DNA of 64,000 bases from NCBI RefSeq assembly GCF_009729415.1, contig NZ_MPKW01000033.1:186001-250000 (forward strand), read 5' to 3'. The position numbers were made by a program, and so were the translations under genes. Every line of letters begins with the position of its first letter. Position 1 is the stretch's first letter. The stretch is from Mycolicibacterium sp. CBMA 234. GTDB taxonomy: Bacteria > Actinomycetota > Actinomycetes > Mycobacteriales > Mycobacteriaceae. Shown here piece after piece: positions 41,460 to 49,996 of this stretch. The notes beneath the pieces are model-generated. The model saw only the letters and a program-made list of their open reading frames with translations. It had not been told where the DNA came from and did not search any database.

Positions 41460-42730
41460 TACGCACCTCCGTCGACCTGCTTGTAGATCTGCCCCTCTTT
41501 CATCACGAAGCGCACGTCCAGCGTACTGGCGATATTGCGAGAGACATCCCCGGGGACGGCCACGATGTCCGCGACGTAGCCCGGGGCGAGGCGGCCGAGT
41601 ACGTCGTCGGCGTCGATGAGCTCCGCGCTCGTGACGGTGGCGGCGCGGATCGCTTGCATCGGCGTCATGCCGCGGTCGACGAGCGCGCACAGCTCCTTCG
41701 CGTTCTGGCCGTGCGGAACCGCCGGCGCGTCGGTGCCGCAGGCGATGCGCACCCCGGCCGCGATGGCCTTCGGCAGCATCGCCTGAGCCTGCGGAAACAC
41801 CACCTCGGCCTTCTTGCGCAGCTCTGGCGCAATGCGGTCGATGGCCATCGCCTCGGTGAGGTACGTGGTCGACACCAGGAACGTGCCGGTATCAGCCATC
41901 AGTTTGATGGTGTCATCGGTCGCCAGGAAGCCGTGCTCGATGCAGTCGATACCGGCTCGGATGCAGGCCCGAATCGCGCTGTCCCCCACTGCATGTGCGG
42001 CGACGCGCACGCCCGCGCGGTGTGCTTCGTCGGCGATCGCGGCGAACTCGTCGTCGGAATATTGCTGAGCGCCCGGAGCGGTGCTGTGCGACATCACGCC
42101 ACCGGAAGCCGACACCTTGATCAGCTTGGCACCGTGGCGGACCTGATATCGGACGCAGGCCCGAACCTCGTCGACGCCGTTGGCGATGCCCTCTCCGACG
42201 GATAGCGGCATGATGCCCGGCGCCAGGCGCTGGAACACCGTCGGGTCGAGGTGACCGCCGTACGGCGTGACCGCGTGCCCGGCCGGGTAAATCCTGGGCC
42301 CGACGTGCCAGCCTTGTTCGATGGCCCGCATCAGTGCGACGTCTAGCAGGTAGCCACCCGTCTTCACCATCAACCCGAGGTTGCGCACCGTAGTGAACCC
42401 GGCGTCCAGCGTGGTGCGGGCGTTGACGGCACCGCGCAGCGTCCGATACGCCGGATCATCCTGCACTCCATGCATCGGGCTCGGCAGACCCTCCGGTCCT
42501 CCGGGTCCACCGATGAGCAGGTTGAGCTCCATGTCCATCAGACCCGGCAGCAAGGTCACGTCGCCCAGGTCGATGACGACGGCCGAATCCGGCCACGATT
42601 CAACAGGATTGACAGCCTTGATCCGGTTGCCCTCGACCACGACCACGGCCGGCGACCGTACTTCGCCAGTGTCGACGTCGGCCCAGCGCGCGGCGCGCAG
42701 CACAGTCGTCGACGCGACGGGTGCCGTCAT
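41459..42730 (-). CDS. Amidohydrolase-fold protein with E-x-N in place of H-x-H
   Basis: Imidazolonepropionase/prolidase-like TIM-barrel protein (423 aa). Other expected ligands are visible: Lys in LIKVSASGG, His in AAHAVG, His in IEHGFL, and Asp in CGTDAP. The first strand reads LPGLMDMELNLL, so Glu68-x-Asn70 replaces the His-x-His that holds the metals in the family. The paralog at 61934 has the same change, so it is not a random mutation. The chemistry may therefore differ. ATG at 42730 overlaps the small gene stop. Confidence 0.88.
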   Translation of the reverse strand: MTAPVASTTVLRAARWADVDTGEVRSPAVVVVEGNRIKAVNPVESWPDSAVVIDLGDVTLLPGLMDMELNLLIGGPGGPEGLPSPMHGVQDDPAYRTLRGAVNARTTLDAGFTTVRNLGLMVKTGGYLLDVALMRAIEQGWHVGPRIYPAGHAVTPYGGHLDPTVFQRLAPGIMPLSVGEGIANGVDEVRACVRYQVRHGAKLIKVSASGGVMSHSTAPGAQQYSDDEFAAIADEAHRAGVRVAAHAVGDSAIRACIRAGIDCIEHGFLATDDTIKLMADTGTFLVSTTYLTEAMAIDRIAPELRKKAEVVFPQAQAMLPKAIAAGVRIACGTDAPAVPHGQNAKELCALVDRGMTPMQAIRAATVTSAELIDADDVLGRLAPGYVADIVAVPGDVSRNIASTLDVRFVMKEGQIYKQVDGGA

Positions 42731-43056
42731 GGGACCGGCTCGTAGACGCAGTCGAGCTTCGTGGCCCCGGAATCGGGAACGCGAGGCTGCTTCCAGCACT
42801 CGACCGGGAACGACACCATGATCATGGAGTACAGCAGGTGCATGAGGTTCAGGACATCCTCGGGCATGTCGTCGAGACTGAACTTGTCGCAGAACGCGAT
42901 GGCGTCTTCTGCCCGTGCGGTGATCGCGTCGTAGAACGCCTGCATCTGCGCCATGGAGCTGCCCAGACGCTTGGCGTAGCGCTGGGCCTCGGTCGGCAGG
43001 CACCACTCGGAAAACGGCTCCAGGTCGGCGAATTCGGCCGGCAGCTTGACGGTCAT
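42727..43056 (-). CDS. Rieske-associated small protein, copy 2
   Basis: Second copy of the unrecognised family (109 aa): MTVKLPAEFADLEPFSEWCLPTEAQRYAKRL at the start (described, residues 1-31), MAQMQAFYD, then MPEDVLNLMHLLYSMIMVSFPVE. It lies between the Rieske gene and the E-x-N amidohydrolase and overlaps both nearly end to end. The ATG at 43056 has GGGAG seven bases upstream; a GTG at 43062 is also in frame. Conserved position and length argue that it works with the oxygenase. Confidence 0.82.
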   Translation of the reverse strand: MTVKLPAEFADLEPFSEWCLPTEAQRYAKRLGSSMAQMQAFYDAITARAEDAIAFCDKFSLDDMPEDVLNLMHLLYSMIMVSFPVECWKQPRVPDSGATKLDCVYEPVP

Positions 43057-43058
43057 GG

Positions 43059-44324
43059 TCACACTCCCGCGGTCTTGCGCTGGTAGTCCTCGATCCAGGC
43101 GGCGGTTTCGTGGTGCAGGTGCCGGATCAGCACCTCCTGGTCACACAGTAGGAATTCATTGACGGTGCGGGACTCGATCATCGACTGAGTGGCCTCCAAG
43201 GTGTTGGCGTCCTGCAGGCCGTACTCCTTGAACGTCACCGCCGCGAGCTCCTGCCCGATCCGTTCGCGCGCACTGCGTGGCTGCGGGAAGTACAGCGTGC
43301 ATTCGAAGATATGGGTGTGGTACGACGTCGGCCAGTAGTGATAGGTCAGGTACCAGCCCTGACCCCAGAACAGCACGACGAAGTTCGGGAACAGCTGGAA
43401 CGAATCCAGGCCCCACGGATCACATTTCGCCGGATTGAGGCCGACGGGCATCTCCCCCATGTCGGGTGAATCCCACGGCCCGAACAACCCGCTCTGGCAG
43501 ATGTCCTCCATGGGCTTGCGCATCTCGGCGCCCATCTCCCACACCCGCACCCCGGAGGTGCTGACGAGGCGGTGCGGCCCGTCGATCCGATAATGCGGCG
43601 CCTCGAAGCCGGCTTGGGCCGCGGCCTTCGAATAGTTGGTCGGCGACTGGTTCGCGTGCAGAACGGGTGCGTGGTAGAACTCCTGGAAGGCGTCCATGTA
43701 AAGCTTCCAATTCGCTTTGACCTCAGAGCGATACGTGAACTTCGAGGTCAGCTTCTCGAACGGATAACCCTCCAGGCCCTGGATCATGGGGCCGAGAAAA
43801 TCGCGCAGCGACTGCTCGGGCTCGGGCGCGAAGTTGACGAAGATGAAGCCTTCCCAGACGTCGCAGTGCACGGGCACCAGGCCGTACCGGTCCTTGTCCA
43901 GGTCGAAGAACTCACCCTCCTGCTGCACGAACGTCAGGTTGCCGTCGAGGTCGTACCGCCAGGCGTGGTACTTGCAGGTGAACTGCTTGCAGAAGCCCTT
44001 GGTCTCCTCCAGAGGCATGTCATTCCACACCAGTTTGTTGCCACGGTGCCGGCAGATGTTGTGAAAAGCCTTCACCTCGCCGGCGTTGTTGCGCACCACG
44101 ATGATCGAGGTATTGACGACCTTGAGCTCTTTGGTGAAGTAGCTGCCCTTGCGCGGAAGTTGTTCAACGCGACCGACATTCAGCCACGCTCGCTTGAACA
44201 CCGCTTTGCGTTCGATCTCGTACTGCTCGGGGCTGATCGAGTCCTCATACGACACCGGATCGGTTCCCAGCCGCGGATAGTGTTCAGTCCAACTGCCCTC
44301 GGGCGGCTTCGGGAACCGAGCCAT
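43059..44324 (-). CDS. Rieske non-heme iron oxygenase alpha subunit, copy 2
   Basis: Oxygenase (421 aa). Rieske ligands Cys91, His93, Cys117, His120; mononuclear iron site with bridging Asp211 and His218/His223 in DAFQEFYHAPVLH. It shares the opening PKP-EGSWTEHYP with the copy at 37831 and C-terminal LQDANTLEATQ with the copy at 60292. No reductase is encoded in this operon. A MarR-type palindrome lies 57 bases upstream. Confidence 0.95.
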   Translation of the reverse strand: MARFPKPPEGSWTEHYPRLGTDPVSYEDSISPEQYEIERKAVFKRAWLNVGRVEQLPRKGSYFTKELKVVNTSIIVVRNNAGEVKAFHNICRHRGNKLVWNDMPLEETKGFCKQFTCKYHAWRYDLDGNLTFVQQEGEFFDLDKDRYGLVPVHCDVWEGFIFVNFAPEPEQSLRDFLGPMIQGLEGYPFEKLTSKFTYRSEVKANWKLYMDAFQEFYHAPVLHANQSPTNYSKAAAQAGFEAPHYRIDGPHRLVSTSGVRVWEMGAEMRKPMEDICQSGLFGPWDSPDMGEMPVGLNPAKCDPWGLDSFQLFPNFVVLFWGQGWYLTYHYWPTSYHTHIFECTLYFPQPRSARERIGQELAAVTFKEYGLQDANTLEATQSMIESRTVNEFLLCDQEVLIRHLHHETAAWIEDYQRKTAGV

Positions 44325-44380
44325 GGCGCACTCCTCCTCGACGTGACGACACAGCCGACGGTATCTGCCCGATGCCTCAA

Positions 44381-44396
44381 TGACAAGTAGTTGATA
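44381..44396. promoter_or_regulatory. MarR-type operator before Rieske copy 2
   Basis: TGACAAGTAGTTGATA resembles the two sites at 40910-40945, with the right half TTGATA intact. It lies 57 bases upstream of the Rieske ATG in the 84-base gap behind the TetR gene. Confidence 0.6.
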
Positions 44397-44408
44397 TTCG
44401 GTCGCGTG

Positions 44409-45011
44409 TCACGGGAACTTGATCGCCGAGACGTACATGTCGACGACCGGCCGGAACAGATCAACGCCGTCGAGCTCGTTGCTCAACACGATGGCATCGC
44501 TGGTGGACAGGAGAATCTGCGCGAACGTCGACGCGGGAATCAGGAGCGTCCCACCCAGTCGGTCGACACCCTCGACGATGAAGCCGGCCAGAGCCTGGAC
44601 GACCTCAGATCGCCTGGCCGCCACCCGATCTCGGACTTCGGGGTTGCGCAACAGATACAGAGTGAACTCGTGACCCAACGCGGCATGCTCAGCGCCGCGT
44701 CCACGACTCAGCTCGAGCCAGCGCTCGGCGATCTCATCCCGCTCGTGCGCCCCGACCCGCTCCGACCTCGACATGACTTCGGCGAACTTGTCGAAATACT
44801 GGCGCCAATAGCGGTCGTTGACCGCCAGGAACAGGTCTTCCTTGGTGGCGAAATGCTTGTAGATCGCTCCTTTGGTGTAGCCGGCGACGGACGCGATCTC
44901 ATCGAGAGTCGCTGGCGCGAAGCCTTTTTCGGCGAACACATCCTCAGCCGCGTCCAACAGCAGCGAACGCGTGTGTTCCAGTCGCCGCTCCCGCGTCCAA
45001 CGCTCCACCAT
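44409..45011 (-). CDS. TetR/AcrR family transcriptional regulator
   Basis: Repressor (200 aa). Helix-turn-helix AATLDEIASVAGYTKGAIYKHF-like region at about residues 29-50 (the sequence reads FAPATLDEIASVAGYTKGAI). The ATG at 45011 (MVERWTRERR) was preferred; the open frame upstream crosses two palindromes in the promoter region. It is divergent from the AveC-like operon, which it probably controls through the palindromes at 45031 and 45056. Confidence 0.92.
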   Translation of the reverse strand: MVERWTRERRLEHTRSLLLDAAEDVFAEKGFAPATLDEIASVAGYTKGAIYKHFATKEDLFLAVNDRYWRQYFDKFAEVMSRSERVGAHERDEIAERWLELSRGRGAEHAALGHEFTLYLLRNPEVRDRVAARRSEVVQALAGFIVEGVDRLGGTLLIPASTFAQILLSTSDAIVLSNELDGVDLFRPVVDMYVSAIKFP

Positions 45012-45030
45012 GAAAAAATTCTGCCACAGA

Positions 45031-45071
45031 TTCCAAGATTCCCATTGGAAACTCAGATACCCGTTGGTATC
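45031..45071. promoter_or_regulatory. Two palindromes in TetR/AveC-like divergent promoter
   Basis: TTCCAAGATTCCCATTGGAA (45031-45050; 6-bp arms, 8-base spacer) and GATACCCGTTGGTATC (45056-45071; 6-bp arms, 4-base spacer). They lie between the TetR ATG (45011) and the first AveC-like gene (45102). They are the likely operators of the adjacent TetR protein. Confidence 0.65.
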
Positions 45072-45101
45072 TTCGAGAGAACACGAACTCGAGGAGGCCT
45101 C

Positions 45102-46256
45102 GTGAGTGAATTGCTGAGCAAGAAATCCACCGTCACCGAATCGCTGGGCGGAACCGCGAATCTCGGTGGCAGCCAAGCCCCGTCACACCCCGTGAAGATC
45201 TGGGCGTTCTTCGGCGGCGCACTGCTGCTTTTCCAGATTTACGTCTGGACCCGCTGGGTCACCGGGCCGTATTACGTCCGGGTGCCGGGCGGGCCGTCCG
45301 ATCCGCCGACGTACATGAAGGTCATGCTCCTGGTGAACTGCGCCTTCATGGTGGTGGGCTTCCCCGCCGCCATCTGGTGGTTCTTCATCAGGCCGTGGGT
45401 TCGCGAGCGGCGGATCACGCTCGACGGGATGCTCTTCGCGTCGTGCGCCCTGTTCTTCTTCCAGGATCCCCTGCTCAACTACACCAATACCTGGTGCACG
45501 TACAACATGTGGATCTGGAACCGCGGTTCCTGGACGTCGAACATCCCCAGCTGGGTCTCACCCGAATCGCCCGGACATCAAGTGGGCGAACCACTTCCCA
45601 TCAACATGCCCGGCTACGGCATGGTGCTGGTGACGTTGATGGTCGGCTGCTGGGCCATGCGCAAGATCAAGTCGCGCTGGCCGAACATGAGCAACCTCCG
45701 ATTGATCCTTGCGACATACGTTTTCTGCTTCTTCTTCGACTTCGTCATGGAGGGACTGATTCTGGCGCCGATCGGGCTCTTCGTATATCCCGGCGCGATT
45801 CGCGCAGTGTCGATCAATGCCGGTACCTACTACCAATGGCCGGTCTACGAAGGACTGATGTGGGGCGCCGTCATGACAACGCTGTGCTGTCTGCGCTTCT
45901 TCACCGACGACCGGGGTCGCACCGTCGTCGAGCGCGGGCTCGATCACGTTCGGGGCGGGGTATTCCGGCAGCAGCTGGTCCGGTTCCTGGCGATCTTCGG
46001 CGCCTGCAGCGCAGCCTTCTTCTTCCTGTACAACGTCCCCGCGCAGTGGTTCGGCCTGCACGCCGACCCGTGGCCCGAGGACATCCAAAAGCGTTCGTAT
46101 TTCAGCCAAAGCGTCTGCGACGAGAAGACACCGTGCCCGAACCCGGTGCTGCCCATGCCGACCAAGCGCTCCGGCTATATCAACGTCGACGGAAAGCTGG
46201 TCCTGCCAGCGGGCCAGGAGATGCCCAAGGACGCCCCCGTTCAGATCGGGAAGTGA
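45102..46256 (+). CDS. AveC-like (spirocyclase-family) membrane protein, copy 1
   Basis: Polytopic membrane protein (384 aa, GTG start with GAGGAGG upstream). I count about seven hydrophobic segments, with conserved loops RITLDGML, FFQDPLLNYTNTW, WNRGSW and TYYQWPVYEGLMWG. It matches the pattern of the AveC-like family, named for the avermectin dehydratase/spirocyclase AveC. The mycobacterial members have no known reaction. It is the first of a tandem pair. The family call is from recall; the reaction is not predicted. Confidence 0.75.
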   Translation: MSELLSKKSTVTESLGGTANLGGSQAPSHPVKIWAFFGGALLLFQIYVWTRWVTGPYYVRVPGGPSDPPTYMKVMLLVNCAFMVVGFPAAIWWFFIRPWVRERRITLDGMLFASCALFFFQDPLLNYTNTWCTYNMWIWNRGSWTSNIPSWVSPESPGHQVGEPLPINMPGYGMVLVTLMVGCWAMRKIKSRWPNMSNLRLILATYVFCFFFDFVMEGLILAPIGLFVYPGAIRAVSINAGTYYQWPVYEGLMWGAVMTTLCCLRFFTDDRGRTVVERGLDHVRGGVFRQQLVRFLAIFGACSAAFFFLYNVPAQWFGLHADPWPEDIQKRSYFSQSVCDEKTPCPNPVLPMPTKRSGYINVDGKLVLPAGQEMPKDAPVQIGK

Positions 46257-46262
46257 CCGCAC

Positions 46263-47417
46263 ATGAGTGATCTGTCGCAGAAACGGGCAGTCGTCACCGA
46301 ACCGCTCAGCGGGGCGGCCCTCGGCTCGCCATCCAAGATCACGCCCGTGCGGATCTGGGCCGCGGTGGGTGGCGCGATCCTGGCACTGCAGCTCTACGTG
46401 TGGACCCGGTGGGTGACGGGACCGAACTTCGAGCGCGTCCCGGCAGGGCCGAGCGATCCACCGACGTATATGAAGGCGATCCTGTTCACCTGGACGGGCG
46501 TCATCATCGTCGGGCTGCCAGTTGCGCTGTGGTGGTTCATCATCCGGCCCTGGCGGCGGGAGCGGCGCATCACGCTCGACGGCATGCTGCTGATCGCGTG
46601 CGGCCTGCTGTTTTTCCAGGATCCGTTGCTGAACTACGTGAACACGTGGAGCACCTACAACACCTGGATGTGGAACCGGGGTTCGTGGGTGCAGGACGTC
46701 CCCGGCTGGATGTCTTTCGGCGAACCCGGCCGCATGATGGCCGAACCGTTCCTGATGAATGCACCCGGTTACTGCTTCGTCCTGCTATGCACGATGCTCG
46801 GTTGCTGGGTGATGCGCAAGGCAAAGTCGAAGTGGCCCAACATCAACACGCTCGGCCTGATCGCCGTCGTGATCGTGTGGACATTCTTCTTCGATTTCGT
46901 GATCGAGGGACTGTTCCTCATGCCGATGGGGCTGTTCACGTATCCCGGTGCCATCCGGGCCCTGTCGGTCAATCCCGGGACCTACTACCAATGGCCGGTG
47001 TACGAGGGGCTCATGTGGGGTGGTGTGCAGGCAGGCCTGTGCTGCTTGCGCTACTTCACCGACGACCGCGGCCGGACCTTCGTCGAGCGTGGGCTAGATA
47101 CCGTGCGCGGCGGCTTTGTGACACAACAGATCACCCGCTTCCTAGCGATCTTCGCGGCCTGCAGTGCGTTCTTCTTCGTCATGTACAACCTGCCCGCCCA
47201 GTGGTTCGCCATGCACCAGGACCCCTGGCCGGAAGACCTGTTGAAGCGCTCGTACTTCCTGATGGGTGTCTGCGGCGACGGCACCGACCGGGCCTGTCCC
47301 GATCCCTCGATCCCGATTCCGCTGCAGAACTCGAGCTACGTCAACATCCACGGCCAGCTGGTGACGCCCGACGGTGTCACGCTTCCGAAACTCGTTCCCG
47401 TCGAGAAGGGCAAATGA
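46263..47417 (+). CDS. AveC-like (spirocyclase-family) membrane protein, copy 2
   Basis: Tandem paralog of the previous gene (384 aa), six bases downstream. The same segments are kept: PSDPPTYMK, RITLDGML, FFQDPLLNYVNTW, WNRGSW, TYYQWPVYEGLMWG and FTDDRGRT-VERGLD. N-termini and the C-terminal exposed tails (after the last membrane segment) differ more. Equal length and close spacing suggest a heteromeric complex (inference). Confidence 0.75.
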   Translation: MSDLSQKRAVVTEPLSGAALGSPSKITPVRIWAAVGGAILALQLYVWTRWVTGPNFERVPAGPSDPPTYMKAILFTWTGVIIVGLPVALWWFIIRPWRRERRITLDGMLLIACGLLFFQDPLLNYVNTWSTYNTWMWNRGSWVQDVPGWMSFGEPGRMMAEPFLMNAPGYCFVLLCTMLGCWVMRKAKSKWPNINTLGLIAVVIVWTFFFDFVIEGLFLMPMGLFTYPGAIRALSVNPGTYYQWPVYEGLMWGGVQAGLCCLRYFTDDRGRTFVERGLDTVRGGFVTQQITRFLAIFAACSAFFFVMYNLPAQWFAMHQDPWPEDLLKRSYFLMGVCGDGTDRACPDPSIPIPLQNSSYVNIHGQLVTPDGVTLPKLVPVEKGK

Positions 47418-47421
47418 CTTG

Positions 47422-48237
47422 TTGAACAACACTTCTGCAGCTGTCAGGCCGGTGCCGAACGCACCGTTCTATCGCGCCATCGGCGACGAGGTGGAAATCT
47501 TCCACGCGGCAGCCCGCCGGGGTCTGCCGGTGCTGCTGAAAGGCCCGACGGGATGCGGCAAGACGCGCTTCGTCGAGGCGATGGCGCATGAACTCGGCCG
47601 GGATCTGATCACCGTCGCCGGCCACGAGGACATGACGTCGGCAGACCTGGTCGGCCGGTTCCTGTTGAAGGGCGGTGAAACCGTCTGGGTGGATGGGCCG
47701 TTGACGCGGGCCGTTCGCGAAGGCGCCATCTGCTATCTCGACGAGATCGTCGAGGCACGTCAGGACACCACTGTCGTCATCCACCCGCTCGCCGACCACC
47801 GCCGGGAGCTGCCGGTCGACCGGCTCGGCGTCACGTTGCCCGCGGTACCGGGGTTTCAGCTCGTCATCTCCTACAACCCCGGCTATCAGAGCGTCCTGAA
47901 GAACATCAAGGAATCCACCCGCCAACGGTTCGTCGCCATCGAACTCGACTTCCCGCCGGCTGCCGCCGAGACGGAAATCGTGATGCACGAGGCGGGCGTC
48001 GATGCCGAAACCGCGCGCAGCCTGGTCAAATTCGGCAACGCCATCCGGAACCTGGACGGCTCACCGCTTCGTGAAGTGGCGTCCACCCGCATGTTGATCC
48101 TGGCCGGCGAACTCATCGCGGAAGGACTCAGCATGCGCAGCGCAGTCCAGTCGGCCGTCGTCAAGGTGCTCTCCGACGACCACGACATCGTTCGCGCCCT
48201 GGGCGAACTCGCGGACGCTGTCCTCCCCCGGCCGTGA
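47422..48237 (+). CDS. MoxR/CbbQ/NorQ-type AAA+ ATPase
   Basis: AAA+ ATPase (271 aa) of the MoxR class that remodels or loads cofactor into metalloenzymes together with a VWA protein. Walker A GPTGCGKT (about residue 39), Walker B ICYLDEIVEA, sensor region ISYNPGY, and an Arg finger in ESTRQRFVAI. The TTG start lies right after the AveC-like stop (a second in-frame TTG is one codon upstream). It overlaps the VWA gene by four bases. Confidence 0.92.
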   Translation: MNNTSAAVRPVPNAPFYRAIGDEVEIFHAAARRGLPVLLKGPTGCGKTRFVEAMAHELGRDLITVAGHEDMTSADLVGRFLLKGGETVWVDGPLTRAVREGAICYLDEIVEARQDTTVVIHPLADHRRELPVDRLGVTLPAVPGFQLVISYNPGYQSVLKNIKESTRQRFVAIELDFPPAAAETEIVMHEAGVDAETARSLVKFGNAIRNLDGSPLREVASTRMLILAGELIAEGLSMRSAVQSAVVKVLSDDHDIVRALGELADAVLPRP

Positions 48238-49919
48238 CCAATTTGGCCGGCCCAGCGCAGTTTCGGCTCCTCGCAACGCATGTCGCGGGCCGACCGGTCG
48301 ACATCGCCGAGGCACGGGAGGGTGACGCCGCCTACACCGACGGCCAGGTCGTGTACGTTTCCGCAGCGCCGTTGGCACAGCAGCGCAGCGAGGTCCTGGT
48401 GCAGAGCGCGCTGCTCGGCGCGGGCAGCCTCGACGCGCCTGTGCTCAAGGCGCTCCGCGGCCGCCCCGCAATAGCGCGCCGCTACCTGGCGCTGGAAGGT
48501 CGCCGGGTCCTGGCCGAACTGGCCCGCGATCTTCCGCTCGCCGCCGAACTCGGTGCCGGGGAGGCGCGCGCGGCGAACGCCGACGAATCACTGCGAATCG
48601 CAAGGGCCCGGATGCCCGTCGACGATGCACCGGATTGGTTCGGTGTCATCAAACCTGCTCAACTGCTAGCTTCCCCGGCGGGTCCGGGCTCGAGGGCCAC
48701 CGACAAAGACCTCCAGCTGAAGTTCGAGGTTCCGGATGTCCAAGACGAACTGGACGACGAGGACGAAGACACCGGGGAATCCGAGGACAGCAAGATCCTC
48801 AAGCTTTTCGAAGCGCCAATGGCGTCCCGAACGATGTCTGATTTCCTGTCCAAGCTGTTCGGGAGATCGCGATCGAAGGGCGAGGACAACGCTGGGGCCG
48901 AGATGCAGATCGGCAGCGTGCGGCGGGTCGGCAAGGTCGGCCCCGATGCGCGACCCTTACCCACGCAGATCCGGTTCACCGACCACCGCCGGCCCGGTGC
49001 CACGCTGGGAGTCGGCGGTGCCCTGCATCCGGAGTGGGACGTCTTCAACGGTCGGTACAAAGAGGACTGGTGCCGGGTCATCGACTTTCCGCTGACCGCC
49101 GCCGCAGATGTGTCCGCAGCCGGTGTCCCCCACGACGACGTCCTGCGGCGACGCTTGTCCCGAATCGGGCTCGGCCCCAAGATTCTTCGCGGCCGGGCGG
49201 ACGGCGATGAATTGGACATCGAAGCCCTGATCGATCTCTTCGTCGATCTTCGCTCTGGGTTCTCGCCACCTGAGCACGTGTATCTGGAGCAGCGCAAGCT
49301 ATCTCGTAACCTCGGCGTGCTGATCCTGGTCGACGCGTCGGGATCGGCGACCGAGACCGACGCCGAAGGCCTGGCCGTCCACGAACACCAGCGCCGCGCC
49401 GCCGCCACGATGGCCGCCGTGCTCGAGGAACTCGGCGACCGCGTGGCCGTCTACGGTTTCCGGTCGCAGGGCCGGCATGCTGTCCACCTGCCCGCGATCA
49501 AGCCGTTCGGGCAGCGGTTCGGCGCCGTCGGGCGGGCGCGGCTGAATACGCTTGAACCGTCGGGCTATACCCGGCTCGGCGCCGCCATCCGTGGCGCGGG
49601 CGAGATCCTCAAGGACCAGGCGGGCACTCCCAACCGACTGCTCCTCGTCTTGTCCGACGGATTCCCCTACGACGACGGCTACGAGGGCCGATACGCAGAA
49701 GCCGACGCCCACAAAGCACTCGAAGAGCTGCGCATGGACGGCGTTGCCTGCCTGTGTCTTTCGATCGGTGGCACGAGTGAGACTGATGCGCTCGAACACG
49801 TCTTCGGTTCCGCCAGCTATGCCAGTGCCGGCACACTGGCCGAGTTGAGCCCGCGTATGGACGAGTTGTTCCTGTCATCGCTGCGCGAGCTGGCCGCACC
49901 GAAGCCGGCGGGCAGCTAG
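48234..49919 (+). CDS. NorD/CbbO-like VWA-domain protein
   Basis: Partner of the MoxR-type ATPase (561 aa, GTG start in a GTGA overlap). The C-terminal VWA domain has the full metal-ion-dependent adhesion site: VDASGSATE (DxSxS), SGYTRLG with the Thr, and LSDGFPYD with the Asp. The middle region has an acidic stretch (DELDDEDEDTGESED, about residue 170). Such pairs activate nitric oxide reductase or Rubisco. Here the client may be the AveC-like proteins or a neighbouring oxygenase (inference). Confidence 0.9.
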   Translation: MTNLAGPAQFRLLATHVAGRPVDIAEAREGDAAYTDGQVVYVSAAPLAQQRSEVLVQSALLGAGSLDAPVLKALRGRPAIARRYLALEGRRVLAELARDLPLAAELGAGEARAANADESLRIARARMPVDDAPDWFGVIKPAQLLASPAGPGSRATDKDLQLKFEVPDVQDELDDEDEDTGESEDSKILKLFEAPMASRTMSDFLSKLFGRSRSKGEDNAGAEMQIGSVRRVGKVGPDARPLPTQIRFTDHRRPGATLGVGGALHPEWDVFNGRYKEDWCRVIDFPLTAAADVSAAGVPHDDVLRRRLSRIGLGPKILRGRADGDELDIEALIDLFVDLRSGFSPPEHVYLEQRKLSRNLGVLILVDASGSATETDAEGLAVHEHQRRAAATMAAVLEELGDRVAVYGFRSQGRHAVHLPAIKPFGQRFGAVGRARLNTLEPSGYTRLGAAIRGAGEILKDQAGTPNRLLLVLSDGFPYDDGYEGRYAEADAHKALEELRMDGVACLCLSIGGTSETDALEHVFGSASYASAGTLAELSPRMDELFLSSLRELAAPKPAGS

Positions 49920-49926
49920 ACATGCA

Positions 49927-49942
49927 TATCAAGTACTTAACA
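49927..49942. promoter_or_regulatory. MarR-type operator before kinase-like gene
   Basis: TATCAAGTACTTAACA shares TATCAAGTACTT with the first of the two sites at 40910. It lies 54 bases upstream of the gene at 49997, in the 77-base gap after the VWA gene. Confidence 0.6.
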
Positions 49943-49996
49943 TTTGCCCCGCGGTGCGATATGACTGAAAGGACGGCTTTCGCGTCATAACGGCGA

